A stretch of 64,000 nt of DNA. Source: Segatella buccae ATCC 33574 (lineage in GTDB: Bacteria; Bacteroidota; Bacteroidia; Bacteroidales; Bacteroidaceae). The stretch is taken from contig NZ_GL586311.1 of the NCBI RefSeq assembly GCF_000184945.1, positions 2,104,329 to 2,168,328 of the forward strand, read 5' to 3'. Under the pieces are notes generated by a model. The model had not been told where the DNA came from, ran no database searches, and saw nothing but the letters and a program-made list of their open reading frames with translations. Below, piece by piece: positions 44,878-53,374 of the stretch (positions within the stretch are counted from its first letter, which is position 1; each line of letters opens with the position of its first letter). Both the position numbers and the translations under genes were made by a program.

Positions 44878-45572
44878 ACGGCCTCATACAGCATCTTGCG
44901 GCTAACGGTATGTGCCGAAGTAGTGGAAGATGCCACGATTTTTGTCGCTGTGGTGTCGGCAACTTCGGCCGATAGAGAAGGAATTGTAGGTTGTGGAATG
45001 TGCTTTTCACAACCGGCAATCATATTGTTTATTTGTACCAACCGGGCCCGTTCTTCCGGTCGATAGTAGGTATAATAATGGGCAGCCTGCTTATAATTGT
45101 CGCAGGCTTTTTGCCAATCCTCGGCAAACATGTGGCAAAAGCCCAGCCGATAGAAAGCATCCGCTTTCTCATTTTCATAGCACAAGTTAAGCATTTTCTC
45201 ATAGAGCGGTATGGCTTCATCGTATCGCCCGAGCAAGAAGTGGCTCTCGGCATTGCTCCAATAGTAAAACGAACGCTCATGAGGGGAGAAAGCCGAAAGC
45301 TGCGGAATGGCTTTGTCGAGGTATTGGATGGCTTCGGCATAGTTCCATTCATAATAGTGACATACACCAAGATAGGCCAAATAACGTGGATTGAGCGTGT
45401 ATTGCTTGTTCAAGCGATCCAAGATGAGCAATGCCTCATGGTATTTAGCCGAAGAAAAATACTCGATAGCACGCCCCAACTGTTCGACATCCTGTGAGCG
45501 TTGGGCGAACAACCTGCAGGCCGGAAACAACGCCATGAGCAGGAAAAGAAATGAAAGCAGACGCTTACTCAA
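44814..45572 (-). CDS. Secreted TPR protein
   Basis: A 252-residue protein with a signal peptide (MSKRLLSFLFLLMALFPACRLFAQ; the internal Cys could alternatively be lipidated). Five or so tetratricopeptide repeats follow between residues 30 and 180 (RAIEYFSSAKYHEALLILDR, YAEAIQYLDKAI, YDEAIPLYEKML, AEDWQKACDNYKQAAHYY), then a Ser/Thr-rich tail. It lies 5 bp downstream of the M64 peptidase gene and is cotranscribed; it may scaffold an envelope complex. The 3' end overlaps cdd by 64 bp. Confidence 0.82.
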   Translation of the reverse strand: MSKRLLSFLFLLMALFPACRLFAQRSQDVEQLGRAIEYFSSAKYHEALLILDRLNKQYTLNPRYLAYLGVCHYYEWNYAEAIQYLDKAIPQLSAFSPHERSFYYWSNAESHFLLGRYDEAIPLYEKMLNLCYENEKADAFYRLGFCHMFAEDWQKACDNYKQAAHYYTYYRPEERARLVQINNMIAGCEKHIPQPTIPSLSAEVADTTATKIVASSTTSAHTVSRKMLYEAVQRMLASTKLNGIKSFTESKQ

Positions 45573-45577
45573 GGTGA

Positions 45578-46849
45578 TTATCTGGTGTAGAAGTCAATCA
45601 ATCGGTGGATTGCCTGCTGGCATACGGGGCAGAACTCCGGATATTGGTTGGTACGCATACGACAGTCTTGCATACCGCGATACACACCTTTAAGACTGTA
45701 GCCTGCCCCTTCATATACACCCACCTTATTCTTATACTTGCCCGTTGCAGGAGTGGGAACGGGAGTCTTCTTGTCTATGAGGTTTTCCCATTTACCTTTA
45801 AAATCAGCAAGTGTCGTCAAGTTCGGTTCCCACGGTTCCACATTGTGAGGATACATCGGTATCTGTTCGGCCTCGTAGGCATATTCATCGCCCAATCCTG
45901 CAAACGAGTGACCGAATTCATGCACCACTACCGGACGGAACCAAGGATTGTCGGTCATGGAGAGATTATAAGAATTGAGAATGCCACCTCCACCATATTC
46001 AGCCGTGTTCACCAACACAATGATGTGTTCGTATGGCGTTCCGGCTAACTTGTCGTGCAGGTCTTTGAGGTGGAGTGTAGTGAGATAGCGATTACTGTAA
46101 AATGTATCGAAATTCGAATGTAGTGCCGTATTCTTCCATATCCCTTTCGACGGCTCACTGGGTCCTGACTCCTCAGAGGGAGACATCACTGCCACCACAT
46201 TGAAACGGTCGCGGGTCGCCTTGAAAGGTTCGTGTTCGAAGAGCGCGTCGGTAGCCCGACGGGCATCACCGACAAACTTGTCCATCTCTTCCGGCCGGTA
46301 GCCTTCGGCTACAAAAGCAATGTGTATGCAGTGCGAAGTGTCGGCAGACTGCTGCAATGTGCGGTAGGGAGTGGGATGGTTTCCCACTTTCCGTATCAGT
46401 ATGTCGGTGGGCACAACTTGGTGTGTGAGTGAAGTCACCACACGGCGGCGGTTGTCCATCAACTTGAGTGTTACATCTACCGTGTCTTTGGGCATGGGCA
46501 CAAGAAATACGTTCTCAAACGACCTGTTTGTGGTTTCAGCCTCGGGATAGGATAGCCACTCTTGGAATAGGGTAGAGAACGAATTACGATAAATAACCTT
46601 TCCGGAGCGGTGATCGCACACGATAATTTGTCCGTTTCCCTCTACAGGCACTTCTCCCAATCGCCGGCTCTTGCCATACCATCCGTTCATCTTCTTAAGC
46701 TCATCCACGGCAATGAGTTGATGGTCTTTGTTACCTGCAAAAATGTAGTCGATGCGCAATGTGTTGTGCTCGAAATATTCTTCAAATGACTGGGCGGAAG
46801 CATGGAAAGTCAATACCGAAACAAAGACGGTCAGAACAATTTTTATCAT
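45578..46849 (-). CDS. Secreted M64-family metallopeptidase
   Basis: A 423-residue exported protease: signal peptide MIKIVLTVFVSVLTFHASAQ, an N-terminal beta domain (about 20-160), then the catalytic part with HIAFVAEGYRPEEM, EYGGGGILNSYNLSM and the zinc motif VVHEFGHSFAGLGDEY (HExxH plus downstream Asp/Glu). M64 members include IgA-cleaving peptidases of gut bacteria, so a host or mucosal protein substrate is conceivable but unproven. It sits 57 bp downstream of the glucosaminidase gene and 5 bp upstream of the TPR gene. Confidence 0.88.
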   Translation of the reverse strand: MIKIVLTVFVSVLTFHASAQSFEEYFEHNTLRIDYIFAGNKDHQLIAVDELKKMNGWYGKSRRLGEVPVEGNGQIIVCDHRSGKVIYRNSFSTLFQEWLSYPEAETTNRSFENVFLVPMPKDTVDVTLKLMDNRRRVVTSLTHQVVPTDILIRKVGNHPTPYRTLQQSADTSHCIHIAFVAEGYRPEEMDKFVGDARRATDALFEHEPFKATRDRFNVVAVMSPSEESGPSEPSKGIWKNTALHSNFDTFYSNRYLTTLHLKDLHDKLAGTPYEHIIVLVNTAEYGGGGILNSYNLSMTDNPWFRPVVVHEFGHSFAGLGDEYAYEAEQIPMYPHNVEPWEPNLTTLADFKGKWENLIDKKTPVPTPATGKYKNKVGVYEGAGYSLKGVYRGMQDCRMRTNQYPEFCPVCQQAIHRLIDFYTR

Positions 46850-46906
46850 ATTCTTTGTATTTTGAAACGTATTTCAAGTGTGGTGGGCAAGTGTGTAACA
46901 TCCCGT

Positions 46907-47824
46907 CTACCTCACCCGAAGTATTGCTCCGGGACGTATCTGATAGTCGGGCGAGAGCTCGTTGAGCTTATAGAGACTCTTGAGCCGCATACCGTATTTT
47001 TGGGAAATGGAGTACATGCTTTCCCCTGGCTGTACGACATGTGGCCGGTTCTTGAACTGCTTAGGAGCCTTTTTACGTTTCTTCTTCAAGAACACAATAT
47101 CCCCTCTAACCAGTCTGTCATACTTATCGCGCTCATTATAACGGGCCAGTTTGCGATAGCTAATGTCCACTTCCTTACCTATACTGCGGAACGTGTCGCC
47201 ATCGCGCGCCAGCAGATAGTAATTGTCATTGAATATATGGATAGGATGGAGCGTCCCCCTTCGGTTCACCGGTTTGTCGGTACCACTGTGTGAGGCCATG
47301 AAGCGGTCATAGCTCGTGGCGCGGTCGAATTCATAAAGCCTATACAGTTCGATAATCTCAATCAGTTTGTTGGCATAATTGGGATTGGTGGCATAGCCGC
47401 AAGCCTTCAGTCCGTAGGCCCAGCCGCGATAGTCGGTGAGTGAAAGTTGGAAGAGTCGGCTGTAACGCGTCTGCCGGGCCAAGAACTTGCTGTGGTCTTC
47501 ATAGCTCTGCTTGGCATCGGCATACACCCGGAAACATTCCCCCCTTTCGTCATCATCGTGATATTGTGTGGGCCCTGTCCAGTCGTGGCACTTGATGCCG
47601 AAGTGGTTGTTTCCCTGTCTCACGAGGTCACTTCGTCCCGCCCCGCTCTCAAGAAGTCCCTGTGCCAGCGTGATACTGGCAGGAATACGATAACGGAGCA
47701 TCTCCTCAATGGCCAGATCCTTATATTGGTAAATGTATGTTTGATAGGCCTCATTCCACCTCATCTGGGCCGAAGCCGCCATGACGGTCATGGAAAGAAA
47801 GCAGAAAAAAAGTATTTTCTTCAT
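46907..47824 (-). CDS. Secreted glucosaminidase (GH73) with LysM domains
   Basis: A 305-residue peptidoglycan hydrolase: signal peptide MKKILFFCFLSMTVMAASA, a GH73/FlgJ-type glucosaminidase domain (about 30-165; ITLAQGLLESGAGRSDLVRQ with the probable catalytic Glu, NNHFGIKCHDWTG, YATNPNYANKLIEII), then two LysM-type modules (about 190-245 and 258-305, the last starting HVVQPGESMYSISQKYGM). It likely cleaves N-acetylglucosaminyl bonds during wall turnover. It is first in a three-gene minus-strand operon. Confidence 0.92.
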   Translation of the reverse strand: MKKILFFCFLSMTVMAASAQMRWNEAYQTYIYQYKDLAIEEMLRYRIPASITLAQGLLESGAGRSDLVRQGNNHFGIKCHDWTGPTQYHDDDERGECFRVYADAKQSYEDHSKFLARQTRYSRLFQLSLTDYRGWAYGLKACGYATNPNYANKLIEIIELYRLYEFDRATSYDRFMASHSGTDKPVNRRGTLHPIHIFNDNYYLLARDGDTFRSIGKEVDISYRKLARYNERDKYDRLVRGDIVFLKKKRKKAPKQFKNRPHVVQPGESMYSISQKYGMRLKSLYKLNELSPDYQIRPGAILRVR

Positions 47825-47852
47825 TCAGGATATAAAACGAATATTCGAGTGA

Positions 47853-47860
47853 CAAAATTA
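47853..47860 (-). promoter_or_regulatory. Promoter -7 element of the glucosaminidase operon
   Basis: TAATTTTG on the minus strand, 28 bp before the ATG. Confidence 0.6.
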
Positions 47861-47966
47861 GCAATATTTCTCCAATAAAGATAGCGTTTAACGCATTTTT
47901 GCAATCCGCGTCCTTTAAAAATGCTAAAATCAATCAGTTGGGAGTGGCTGTCAGCAGGTTTATTGT

Positions 47967-47974
47967 TATATTTG
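47967..47974 (+). promoter_or_regulatory. Promoter -7 element of folK
   Basis: TATATTTG followed by C, 25 bp before the ATG. Confidence 0.65.
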
Positions 47975-47999
47975 CAGTATCAATAGACATGCGTTCGCA

Positions 48000-48401
48000 A
48001 TGGAAGAAAAACGACGATTACTAATAGCTTTGGGAAGCAATTTCAGTCAGCAGAGCAATATGAACAAGGCCGAAGGCTTGCTGCGCCACTTTTTTGGCGG
48101 TATCGTATTCACCCCGACCGTATGGACAGACCCAATCGACAATCCCCTTCCAGACAAATATCTCAATCGGTTGGCCACGACTATGACACATCAGAGTTTG
48201 GCTGCTGTGGAACGAATACTAAAGGAAATAGAGCGGGAGTGCGGTCGTATGGAAGTTGACAGCAAGCAAGGAGTGGTGAGTATGGATATTGATATACTGC
48301 TCTATGGTGACACACGATATCATGAGTGTGATTGGCAGCGGCCTTATATCCACACATTGCTCGCCCTGCTGAAGGAGGAGCAAGCGCATCCCCATGATTG
48401 A
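48000..48401 (+). CDS. folK: HPPK-like 2-amino-4-hydroxy-6-hydroxymethyldihydropteridine diphosphokinase
   Basis: A 133-residue pterin pyrophosphokinase of folate synthesis. RLLIALGSNFSQQSNMNKAE is the N-terminal substrate strand, VERILKEIERECGR the middle helix, and VSMDIDILLYGD holds the magnesium-binding Asp pair. The C-terminus (QRPYIHTLLALLKEE) is shorter than in E. coli HPPK (159 residues), so a loop or helix has been lost; activity is probable but not certain. It is a single gene. Confidence 0.85.
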   Translation: MEEKRRLLIALGSNFSQQSNMNKAEGLLRHFFGGIVFTPTVWTDPIDNPLPDKYLNRLATTMTHQSLAAVERILKEIERECGRMEVDSKQGVVSMDIDILLYGDTRYHECDWQRPYIHTLLALLKEEQAHPHD

Positions 48402-49153
48402 AAAATCCTGCAAACGACCATCTGTGGGATGCTCTTTGAAGAAATAAAGGGCTACACGGCGGTAGCGGCCCAAGTAATGTTGAAGTGGGAGGTTTCCTGA
48501 TAACAGTTGTCAAACTATTTGTCCGTTTTCAGACTCTCTGCTTGCAATATTTGCGACAAGCAACTCCGCTCTGTGCATACAGGCGAATTTGGCGACATTT
48601 TTAAAGTGCTGACAATCAGCTACCTGAATTTTATTGACACCGATTTGATCCCAAAAACGGGCCTGAAAGGGCCCCACCGAGCTGGTAAAAGGGCCACAGT
48701 TGCAGCGCAACTGTGGCCCTTTCACATCCCAACTGTGGCTCTTTTGCGAGTCCGGAGGGCCCGAACGAGAATGTCAGCAAGTTTTTTCAGTGGTTTAAAG
48801 CCTACTTTTCATTCTGGCTGGAGAGTTCCGGCGGAGGTGATTTTGTTAATATTATTCTTCATGCCCGAGCTCTTGCAGAATTGACAATCCCCGTCTCAAT
48901 ACAGACCGAAGGCGAAATGATAGAGCGAGGATATGCCGTAACCCGCTATTGTTGCCACTACCACATGTACCAGTCCGGGGAGCATGAATGAGTGGTTGAG
49001 CAGGTATTTGCCAATCACGGTAGTGCCTGATCGGTCGAAATTTACCGTCGCAATGTCCGAAGGATGGCTGGCTTTTTGAAGAGCTGTTGCCATGTTGGCG
49101 CACACGGGAGAAAAAGTTTTAATTGATTATTTTGTTGTTCCCAAAATTCTGCC
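48402..49153. repeat. Intergenic element C with long perfect palindrome
   Basis: This is the gap between folK and the next operon. Its core is a 16-bp perfect stem with 3-nt loop (AAAGGGCCACAGTTGC at 48688-48703, GCAACTGTGGCCCTTT at 48707-48722), followed by a partial third copy CAACTGTGGCTCTTTT (48730-48745). The block is bounded by the inverted 8-mers TGCTGACA (48607-48614) and TGTCAGCA (48772-48779). The same 8-mer occurs in the gaps at 2262, 34165 and 47949. It looks like a small dispersed intergenic repeat. A 69-codon minus-strand frame at 48896-49105 has no promoter or recognisable similarity and is not called. Confidence 0.5.
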
Positions 49154-49161
49154 TACCTTTG
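49154..49161 (+). promoter_or_regulatory. Promoter -7 element of the 49292-52637 operon
   Basis: TACCTTTG followed by C. The transcript is predicted to start near 49165, giving a 127-nt leader that contains the structured element at 49183-49245. Confidence 0.75.
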
Positions 49162-49182
49162 CACTGATAAGACTATATGTAA

Positions 49183-49245
49183 AAAGCGGCAAGACGCATG
49201 TCTGAAACATGCATCCGGCCATCTGTCTTGGATGATTACCGCTTT
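49183..49245 (+). promoter_or_regulatory. Structured 5' leader, candidate riboswitch or cis-regulatory RNA
   Basis: Three perfect helices stack without spacers on the 5' side: AAAGCGG (49183-49189) with CCGCTTT (49239-49245), CAAGAC (49190-49195) with GTCTTG (49225-49230), and GCATGT (49196-49201) with ACATGC (49207-49212). Two single-stranded segments remain, 49213-49224 and 49231-49238. CATC in the first can pair with GATG in the second (49220-49223 with 49231-49234), forming a pseudoknot over the GTCTTG strand. CATCC/GGATG is a mutually exclusive alternative. The element lies 47 nt before the first ORF of an operon with a transporter-type binding protein. No known class (TPP, cobalamin, SAM, preQ1) was recognised. 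Confidence 0.6.
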
Positions 49246-49291
49246 CCACATAATTATATATGATAATATAAAGGTAATAAAAAATAAGTTT

Positions 49292-49510
49292 ATGTCAGTT
49301 CAAGTGGTATTTATCCTGTTTATTGCAGTCGCACTCACAGGATGGGCTGTAGCCGAATTAAAGACCCGCATGTTTACTTTCACCCATTCGGAAGAGGAAG
49401 CAGAAGAAAGTGCTATCATTGAGGCCGAGAAGCGGAAAAACGACTATCGGGAGATGAATTTGAAGGATCTTCTGGCACACAACAGCACCAAAGGCTATCA
49501 GGCAGTCTGA
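49292..49510 (+). CDS. Small single-pass membrane protein
   Basis: A 72-residue protein: one N-terminal membrane helix (MSVQVVFILFIAVALTGWAVA) and a charged, Glu-rich cytoplasmic or periplasmic tail (EEEAEESAIIEAEKRKNDYR). The family is not recognised. The frame opens earlier at 49232, inside the leader, but the ATG at 49292 gives the natural membrane anchor. Its stop is directly adjacent to the next ATG (TGA-ATG), implying translational coupling with the binding-protein gene. Confidence 0.75.
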   Translation: MSVQVVFILFIAVALTGWAVAELKTRMFTFTHSEEEAEESAIIEAEKRKNDYREMNLKDLLAHNSTKGYQAV

Positions 49511-50446
49511 ATGAAAAATCATTTTACGTCTGCTCTGCATGTCCTGGTAGTTGTAGTGTTGGTTGTTGCAAGCCTCGTTGCGTGTGGAGGTGGCAACTCC
49601 TATGAGGAGCGCCGGCGCATGGGAAAAGCCGAACGGGCTCGTCTCGACAGCATCAACCGCGCCGCCTTCAAGGTGGCGGTGATGCCTACGCTTGACTGTC
49701 TGCCGCTTTTCGTGGCCCGCGAGGCAGGAATCTTCGATACACTTGGCGTGTCGGTGAGACTTCGTATGTTCCGCGCGCAGATGGATTGTGACACGGCTGT
49801 TATCGGTGGAAGCGTGGAAGGCACTGTGACCGACCTTGTACGGGCCGAGCGTCTGCAACGCCAAGGCATCTCCTTGCGCTATCCTATAGCCACAGATGCC
49901 TATTGGCAGCTCATCACCAACCGTCTCGCTCGTATCAAAGAACTGAAACAGTTGAGCGACAAGATGATAGCCATCACTCGCTACTCGGCCACTGAGGCTT
50001 TGGCCACGATGGCAATAGATAGTGTAAAACCCAAATATGATGTCTACCGCGTTCAGATAAACGACCTTGATGTGCGTCTCCACATGTTGCTCAACAATGA
50101 GATGGATGCCATGTTGCTCCCCGAACCACAGGCCACCACGGCCCGTACGATGGGGCATCCCGTGCTCATGGACAGCCGCGACAAGCAACTGCGTTTCGGT
50201 GTGTTCGCTTTTCGGAGCCGTGAACTCACCCAGCCTCGTCGGCGTGACCAACTCAACCGCTTCATCAAAGGCTACAACATGGCTGTAGACAGCATCAATA
50301 AAAACGGCCTGCAACACTATGCTGCGCTTGTTGGCAAATATTGCAATGCCAACGAAAAGACTCTCAAGGCTTTGCCTGTCCTGCGCTTCCGGCACGCCGC
50401 TGCGCCTCGGGAGCGCGACATTCTGATAGCCCGCAAATACTTATAA
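49511..50446 (+). CDS. ABC-transporter-type substrate-binding lipoprotein (NMT1-like)
   Basis: A 311-residue lipoprotein (lipobox ASLVAC, Cys25) with a periplasmic-binding-protein fold of the NMT1/SsuA type: FKVAVMPTLDCLPLFVAREAGIFD, ALATMAIDSVKPKYDVYRVQ and LLNNEMDAMLLPEPQATTARTMG, the hinge-region segment of this group. Members bind thiamine precursors, sulfonates, nitrate or metals; the ligand here is unknown. No permease or ATPase gene follows; instead a TPR gene does, so it may act as a sensor or deliver to a transporter coded elsewhere. Confidence 0.82.
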   Translation: MKNHFTSALHVLVVVVLVVASLVACGGGNSYEERRRMGKAERARLDSINRAAFKVAVMPTLDCLPLFVAREAGIFDTLGVSVRLRMFRAQMDCDTAVIGGSVEGTVTDLVRAERLQRQGISLRYPIATDAYWQLITNRLARIKELKQLSDKMIAITRYSATEALATMAIDSVKPKYDVYRVQINDLDVRLHMLLNNEMDAMLLPEPQATTARTMGHPVLMDSRDKQLRFGVFAFRSRELTQPRRRDQLNRFIKGYNMAVDSINKNGLQHYAALVGKYCNANEKTLKALPVLRFRHAAAPRERDILIARKYL

Positions 50447-50456
50447 ATTTCACCCC

Positions 50457-52637
50457 ATGCCCATAACTTCTCAAAACTTGGATGAAATCCATCATAAGAT
50501 ATCTCATCACAAATTAAATGATGCTATTCGGCTGATGCGTAACCGTCGTGACGAATGCTCCTGGCTGCGCGACAACGGCAATCTTGATGCACTCGAACGT
50601 GACTATCGGCTCATGCTCGACTATATGATGAAAGGGGTGCGCGACGAGAAACGCGACGAAGTGTTTGCCAAGTTTGTCGGCCGTGCTTTCCGTTGTTTGG
50701 GCGATATGACGATGCGCCATCTCTGCCACGACAACTCTGTCTATCGTAGTTTGGCATTGCTTACCGAGCGCGAACAACTGAGTGTTGAGACCATGCGCGA
50801 ACGTTTGGAAACCTTTGTGGGGGAGCGTACCATGCTCACACTGCTTCCTGAAGAACAGAAAGCCGTCCGCTCGACTGAAATATACCGTCAGCACCACGAG
50901 CTGATGAAAGCCGTGTTTGCCACATTGGTGGTAGCTCCGCAGTGGAGCAATGCCGAAAGGGAGGCTTTTCTGGAGCTGCTGCTTTCACCGACAGTAGAGA
51001 GTATGGACGCACAAGTGATGACGAGTGCCATTACGCTTTCGTGCATGGCAGTCTACGATATCAACAAATGGCGGTTACTGGTAGAACTCTACCGTCGGTC
51101 GACCGACCTCCAAGTGCGGCAACGTGCGCTTGTGGGATGGGCTTTCACCTTATATTCCAATAGGGTAGATTTTCCTGCCGGCCAGGCGATTGTCGATGAG
51201 CTTACATCCAGTTCCGAGGTGTGTCGCGAGTTGCTCGAACTGCAAATACAGGTATTCTACTGCCAAGATGCAGAGAAAGACACCCGTACCATCCAACGTG
51301 ATATCATGCCCGATCTTGTGAAAAACAGCCATCTCAACATCACCCGGTTTGGAATCACAGAGAAGGAAGATGACACGCTCAACGACATTCTGCATCCCGA
51401 GGCCGAGGAAAAAGCCATGGAAGACATGGAGAAACATTTCCATCGGATGCTTGACATGCAGAAGCAGGGGAGCGATATCTACTTTGGCGGCTTTTCGCAA
51501 ATGAAGAAGTTCGGCTTTTTCTACACCATGATGAATTGGTTTGTACCATTCTATCAGGAACATCCCGATCTCGCCCATGTGAGCGACAAAATCAAAGACA
51601 AAGGATTTTTCCGCACCATGCTCACGGCCTCTCCCTTTTGCGATAGCGACAAATATTCCTTTGTGCTGGCCATGGTCAATGTCTACGATAAAATGCCCGA
51701 CAGCGTGAAAGAAATGCTTGATGGTGATGCCATGTTTGTCGGTCATGAATCTGTGCATCCCGAAGATGCTGCCCGCCCGGCTTTTGTACGTTTGATGTAT
51801 CTGCAAGACCTTTACCGTTTCTTTCGTCTTTACAACCAACATAATGAGCTATCCAATCCTTTTGATAGCCGTTATGACGGTGTCGGCCCCTCGTTCTTTT
51901 TCATGAATGCGGCCTTCAAGGGTACGGCTATTGACGATAAAAAGGGAGATTTGGCCCATTTCCTTTTGAAACGCGAACGCTTTGAGGAATTTGACAATTT
52001 GCTTTCCACTTATGGGAGCGACACAGACAAGAACTACCAGCTGCTTTGTGCGAGTGGCGCGTTGCGTTGTGAGGACTATGCCTCGGCTATTGTCTGTCTG
52101 CGCCGCGCGCTCAATGTGGATCCCACTGACACCAAGGCCCTGCGGCTATTGGGCAAGGCCCTGCTCATGGAAGGCGACAATACCGGTGCCGCTACCGTTT
52201 ATAACCAACTGTTGCTTTTATTGGAAACGCCTCCCGGTCGCGGTCTGCTACTCAATTACTCTATAGCCCGCCTCAAGAGTGGGGAAGTGGAGCAGGCCAT
52301 GAAAGACATTTTCCGTTTGGAATATGAATACCCAAATGATGCCGATGTAAGGCGCGTATTGGCTTGGGGCTATCTTTTACAGGGCAAAACCGCCGAAGCC
52401 ATCGCAGAATATGGCAAACTCGAGTCCCCGATACCCGGCGATCATCTCAACTGTGGATACTGCCATTGGTTGGACAACAATATTCAGGAGGCTGTCAGAC
52501 TGTTCCGCAGTTATGCAGAGGAATGCGGCCTTCACCATTTGGAACGGGAATTCAAACAAGATTTTCCTTACTTGAAAAAGCTCGGCATTGTGGAGACAGA
52601 TTGCGAACTTATGCTCGAATTGGTGGACGCAGATTGA
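50457..52637 (+). CDS. Large cytoplasmic TPR protein of unknown function
   Basis: A 726-residue, largely helical protein without signal peptide or membrane helices. The N-terminal 450 residues are unfamiliar helical repeats; the C-terminal third contains clear TPR units (EDYASAIVCLRRALNVDPTDTKALRLLG, DNTGAATVYNQLLLLLE, GKTAEAIAEYGKLE, NIQEAVRLFRSYAEE). It is 10 bp downstream of the binding-protein gene and last in the operon. It resembles Bacteroidales hypothetical TPR proteins; no enzymatic motif is seen. Confidence 0.82.
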   Translation: MPITSQNLDEIHHKISHHKLNDAIRLMRNRRDECSWLRDNGNLDALERDYRLMLDYMMKGVRDEKRDEVFAKFVGRAFRCLGDMTMRHLCHDNSVYRSLALLTEREQLSVETMRERLETFVGERTMLTLLPEEQKAVRSTEIYRQHHELMKAVFATLVVAPQWSNAEREAFLELLLSPTVESMDAQVMTSAITLSCMAVYDINKWRLLVELYRRSTDLQVRQRALVGWAFTLYSNRVDFPAGQAIVDELTSSSEVCRELLELQIQVFYCQDAEKDTRTIQRDIMPDLVKNSHLNITRFGITEKEDDTLNDILHPEAEEKAMEDMEKHFHRMLDMQKQGSDIYFGGFSQMKKFGFFYTMMNWFVPFYQEHPDLAHVSDKIKDKGFFRTMLTASPFCDSDKYSFVLAMVNVYDKMPDSVKEMLDGDAMFVGHESVHPEDAARPAFVRLMYLQDLYRFFRLYNQHNELSNPFDSRYDGVGPSFFFMNAAFKGTAIDDKKGDLAHFLLKRERFEEFDNLLSTYGSDTDKNYQLLCASGALRCEDYASAIVCLRRALNVDPTDTKALRLLGKALLMEGDNTGAATVYNQLLLLLETPPGRGLLLNYSIARLKSGEVEQAMKDIFRLEYEYPNDADVRRVLAWGYLLQGKTAEAIAEYGKLESPIPGDHLNCGYCHWLDNNIQEAVRLFRSYAEECGLHHLEREFKQDFPYLKKLGIVETDCELMLELVDAD

Positions 52638-52728
52638 TTTCACCAGTTTTCTTTTACTATTCCGGATAGCATCATAGAGATCATACGTAGAAGGATATTG
52701 ACTCGGCTTAAAGTTTTACTTCAAACAG

Positions 52729-52771
52729 AAGGGGTTGAATGCAGTGCTAATCAAGCATTCCACCCCTTTTT
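52729..52771 (+). terminator. Intrinsic terminator of the 49292-52637 operon
   Basis: AGAAGGGGTTGAATGC / GCATTCCACCCCTTTTT with one mismatch and a T-run, 91 bp after the TPR gene stop. Confidence 0.85.
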
Positions 52772-53317
52772 AAATTCAGTATTAGGACGAAAAGACGGGG
52801 GCGGGAAAAAGGGCTTTCCTGAACTTCCAAGTATGGTTAAAAACTCCGCCTCTCCCCAATGAAGGGGAGAGGTGTGCCAGTCTTTGTGCGGAGAATATGT
52901 GGCACAAAACCCTGAGTTGTGTTATTATCTCGTCTTTTTTAAGCGATATACTGTTAGATGTGTTGATAAGGTTTTGTTGCTGCGAGACTCTTACAAGTCT
53001 TCATGTTGTTTGCTGTAAGTTTCACGGTACACGATTGAAATATTTTTGTCTGTTGGTGATAATGTTATTCGGCTTTCGCTTTCTTGGAAGCAAAGTTATG
53101 CAAAATTAGGATTTTCAGATTTGGCAATAGGGGCTTCATATATGGCTAAAGGTACAAAATGTTCTTTTTTGCAGGGCGGAAATGAGCCGTTAACGAGTCA
53201 CCACCCTGTTTTTTCGTTCTTTATTCTCCCCCTTACAAACTTATAAAAGACCGGTATTACCTGAAGAAAATTCGACAAAAAAGATGTACGAGAGTATCTT
53301 TTTATCCGTTTTTTCAC
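52772..53317. other. Intergenic region with a CCTCTCCCC palindrome
   Basis: I see no supported gene here; short frames have no promoter or recognisable sequence. A perfect 9-bp inverted repeat CCTCTCCCC - 6 nt - GGGGAGAGG lies at 52849-52872 and has the look of a dispersed intergenic repeat. The rest is AT-rich without clear structure. Confidence 0.45.
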
Positions 53318-53325
53318 TATCTTTG
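53318..53325 (+). promoter_or_regulatory. Promoter -7 element of the GNAT gene
   Basis: TATCTTTG followed by C; the leader is about 46 nt. Confidence 0.7.
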
Positions 53326-53374
53326 CAAGATACACAGCAAGTGCTCGGTATATATCCTAACTCAAGACTTTTAT

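Noticed and set aside
48896..49105. 69-codon minus-strand frame with a hydrophobic C-terminus
   Set aside because: No promoter element upstream on that strand, no similarity I recognise, and competing frames of equal length on both strands.
49183..49245. Known riboswitch class (TPP, cobalamin, SAM, preQ1) for the leader at 49183
   Set aside because: None of the consensus core sequences I know for these classes is present, so it is reported only as an unassigned structured leader.
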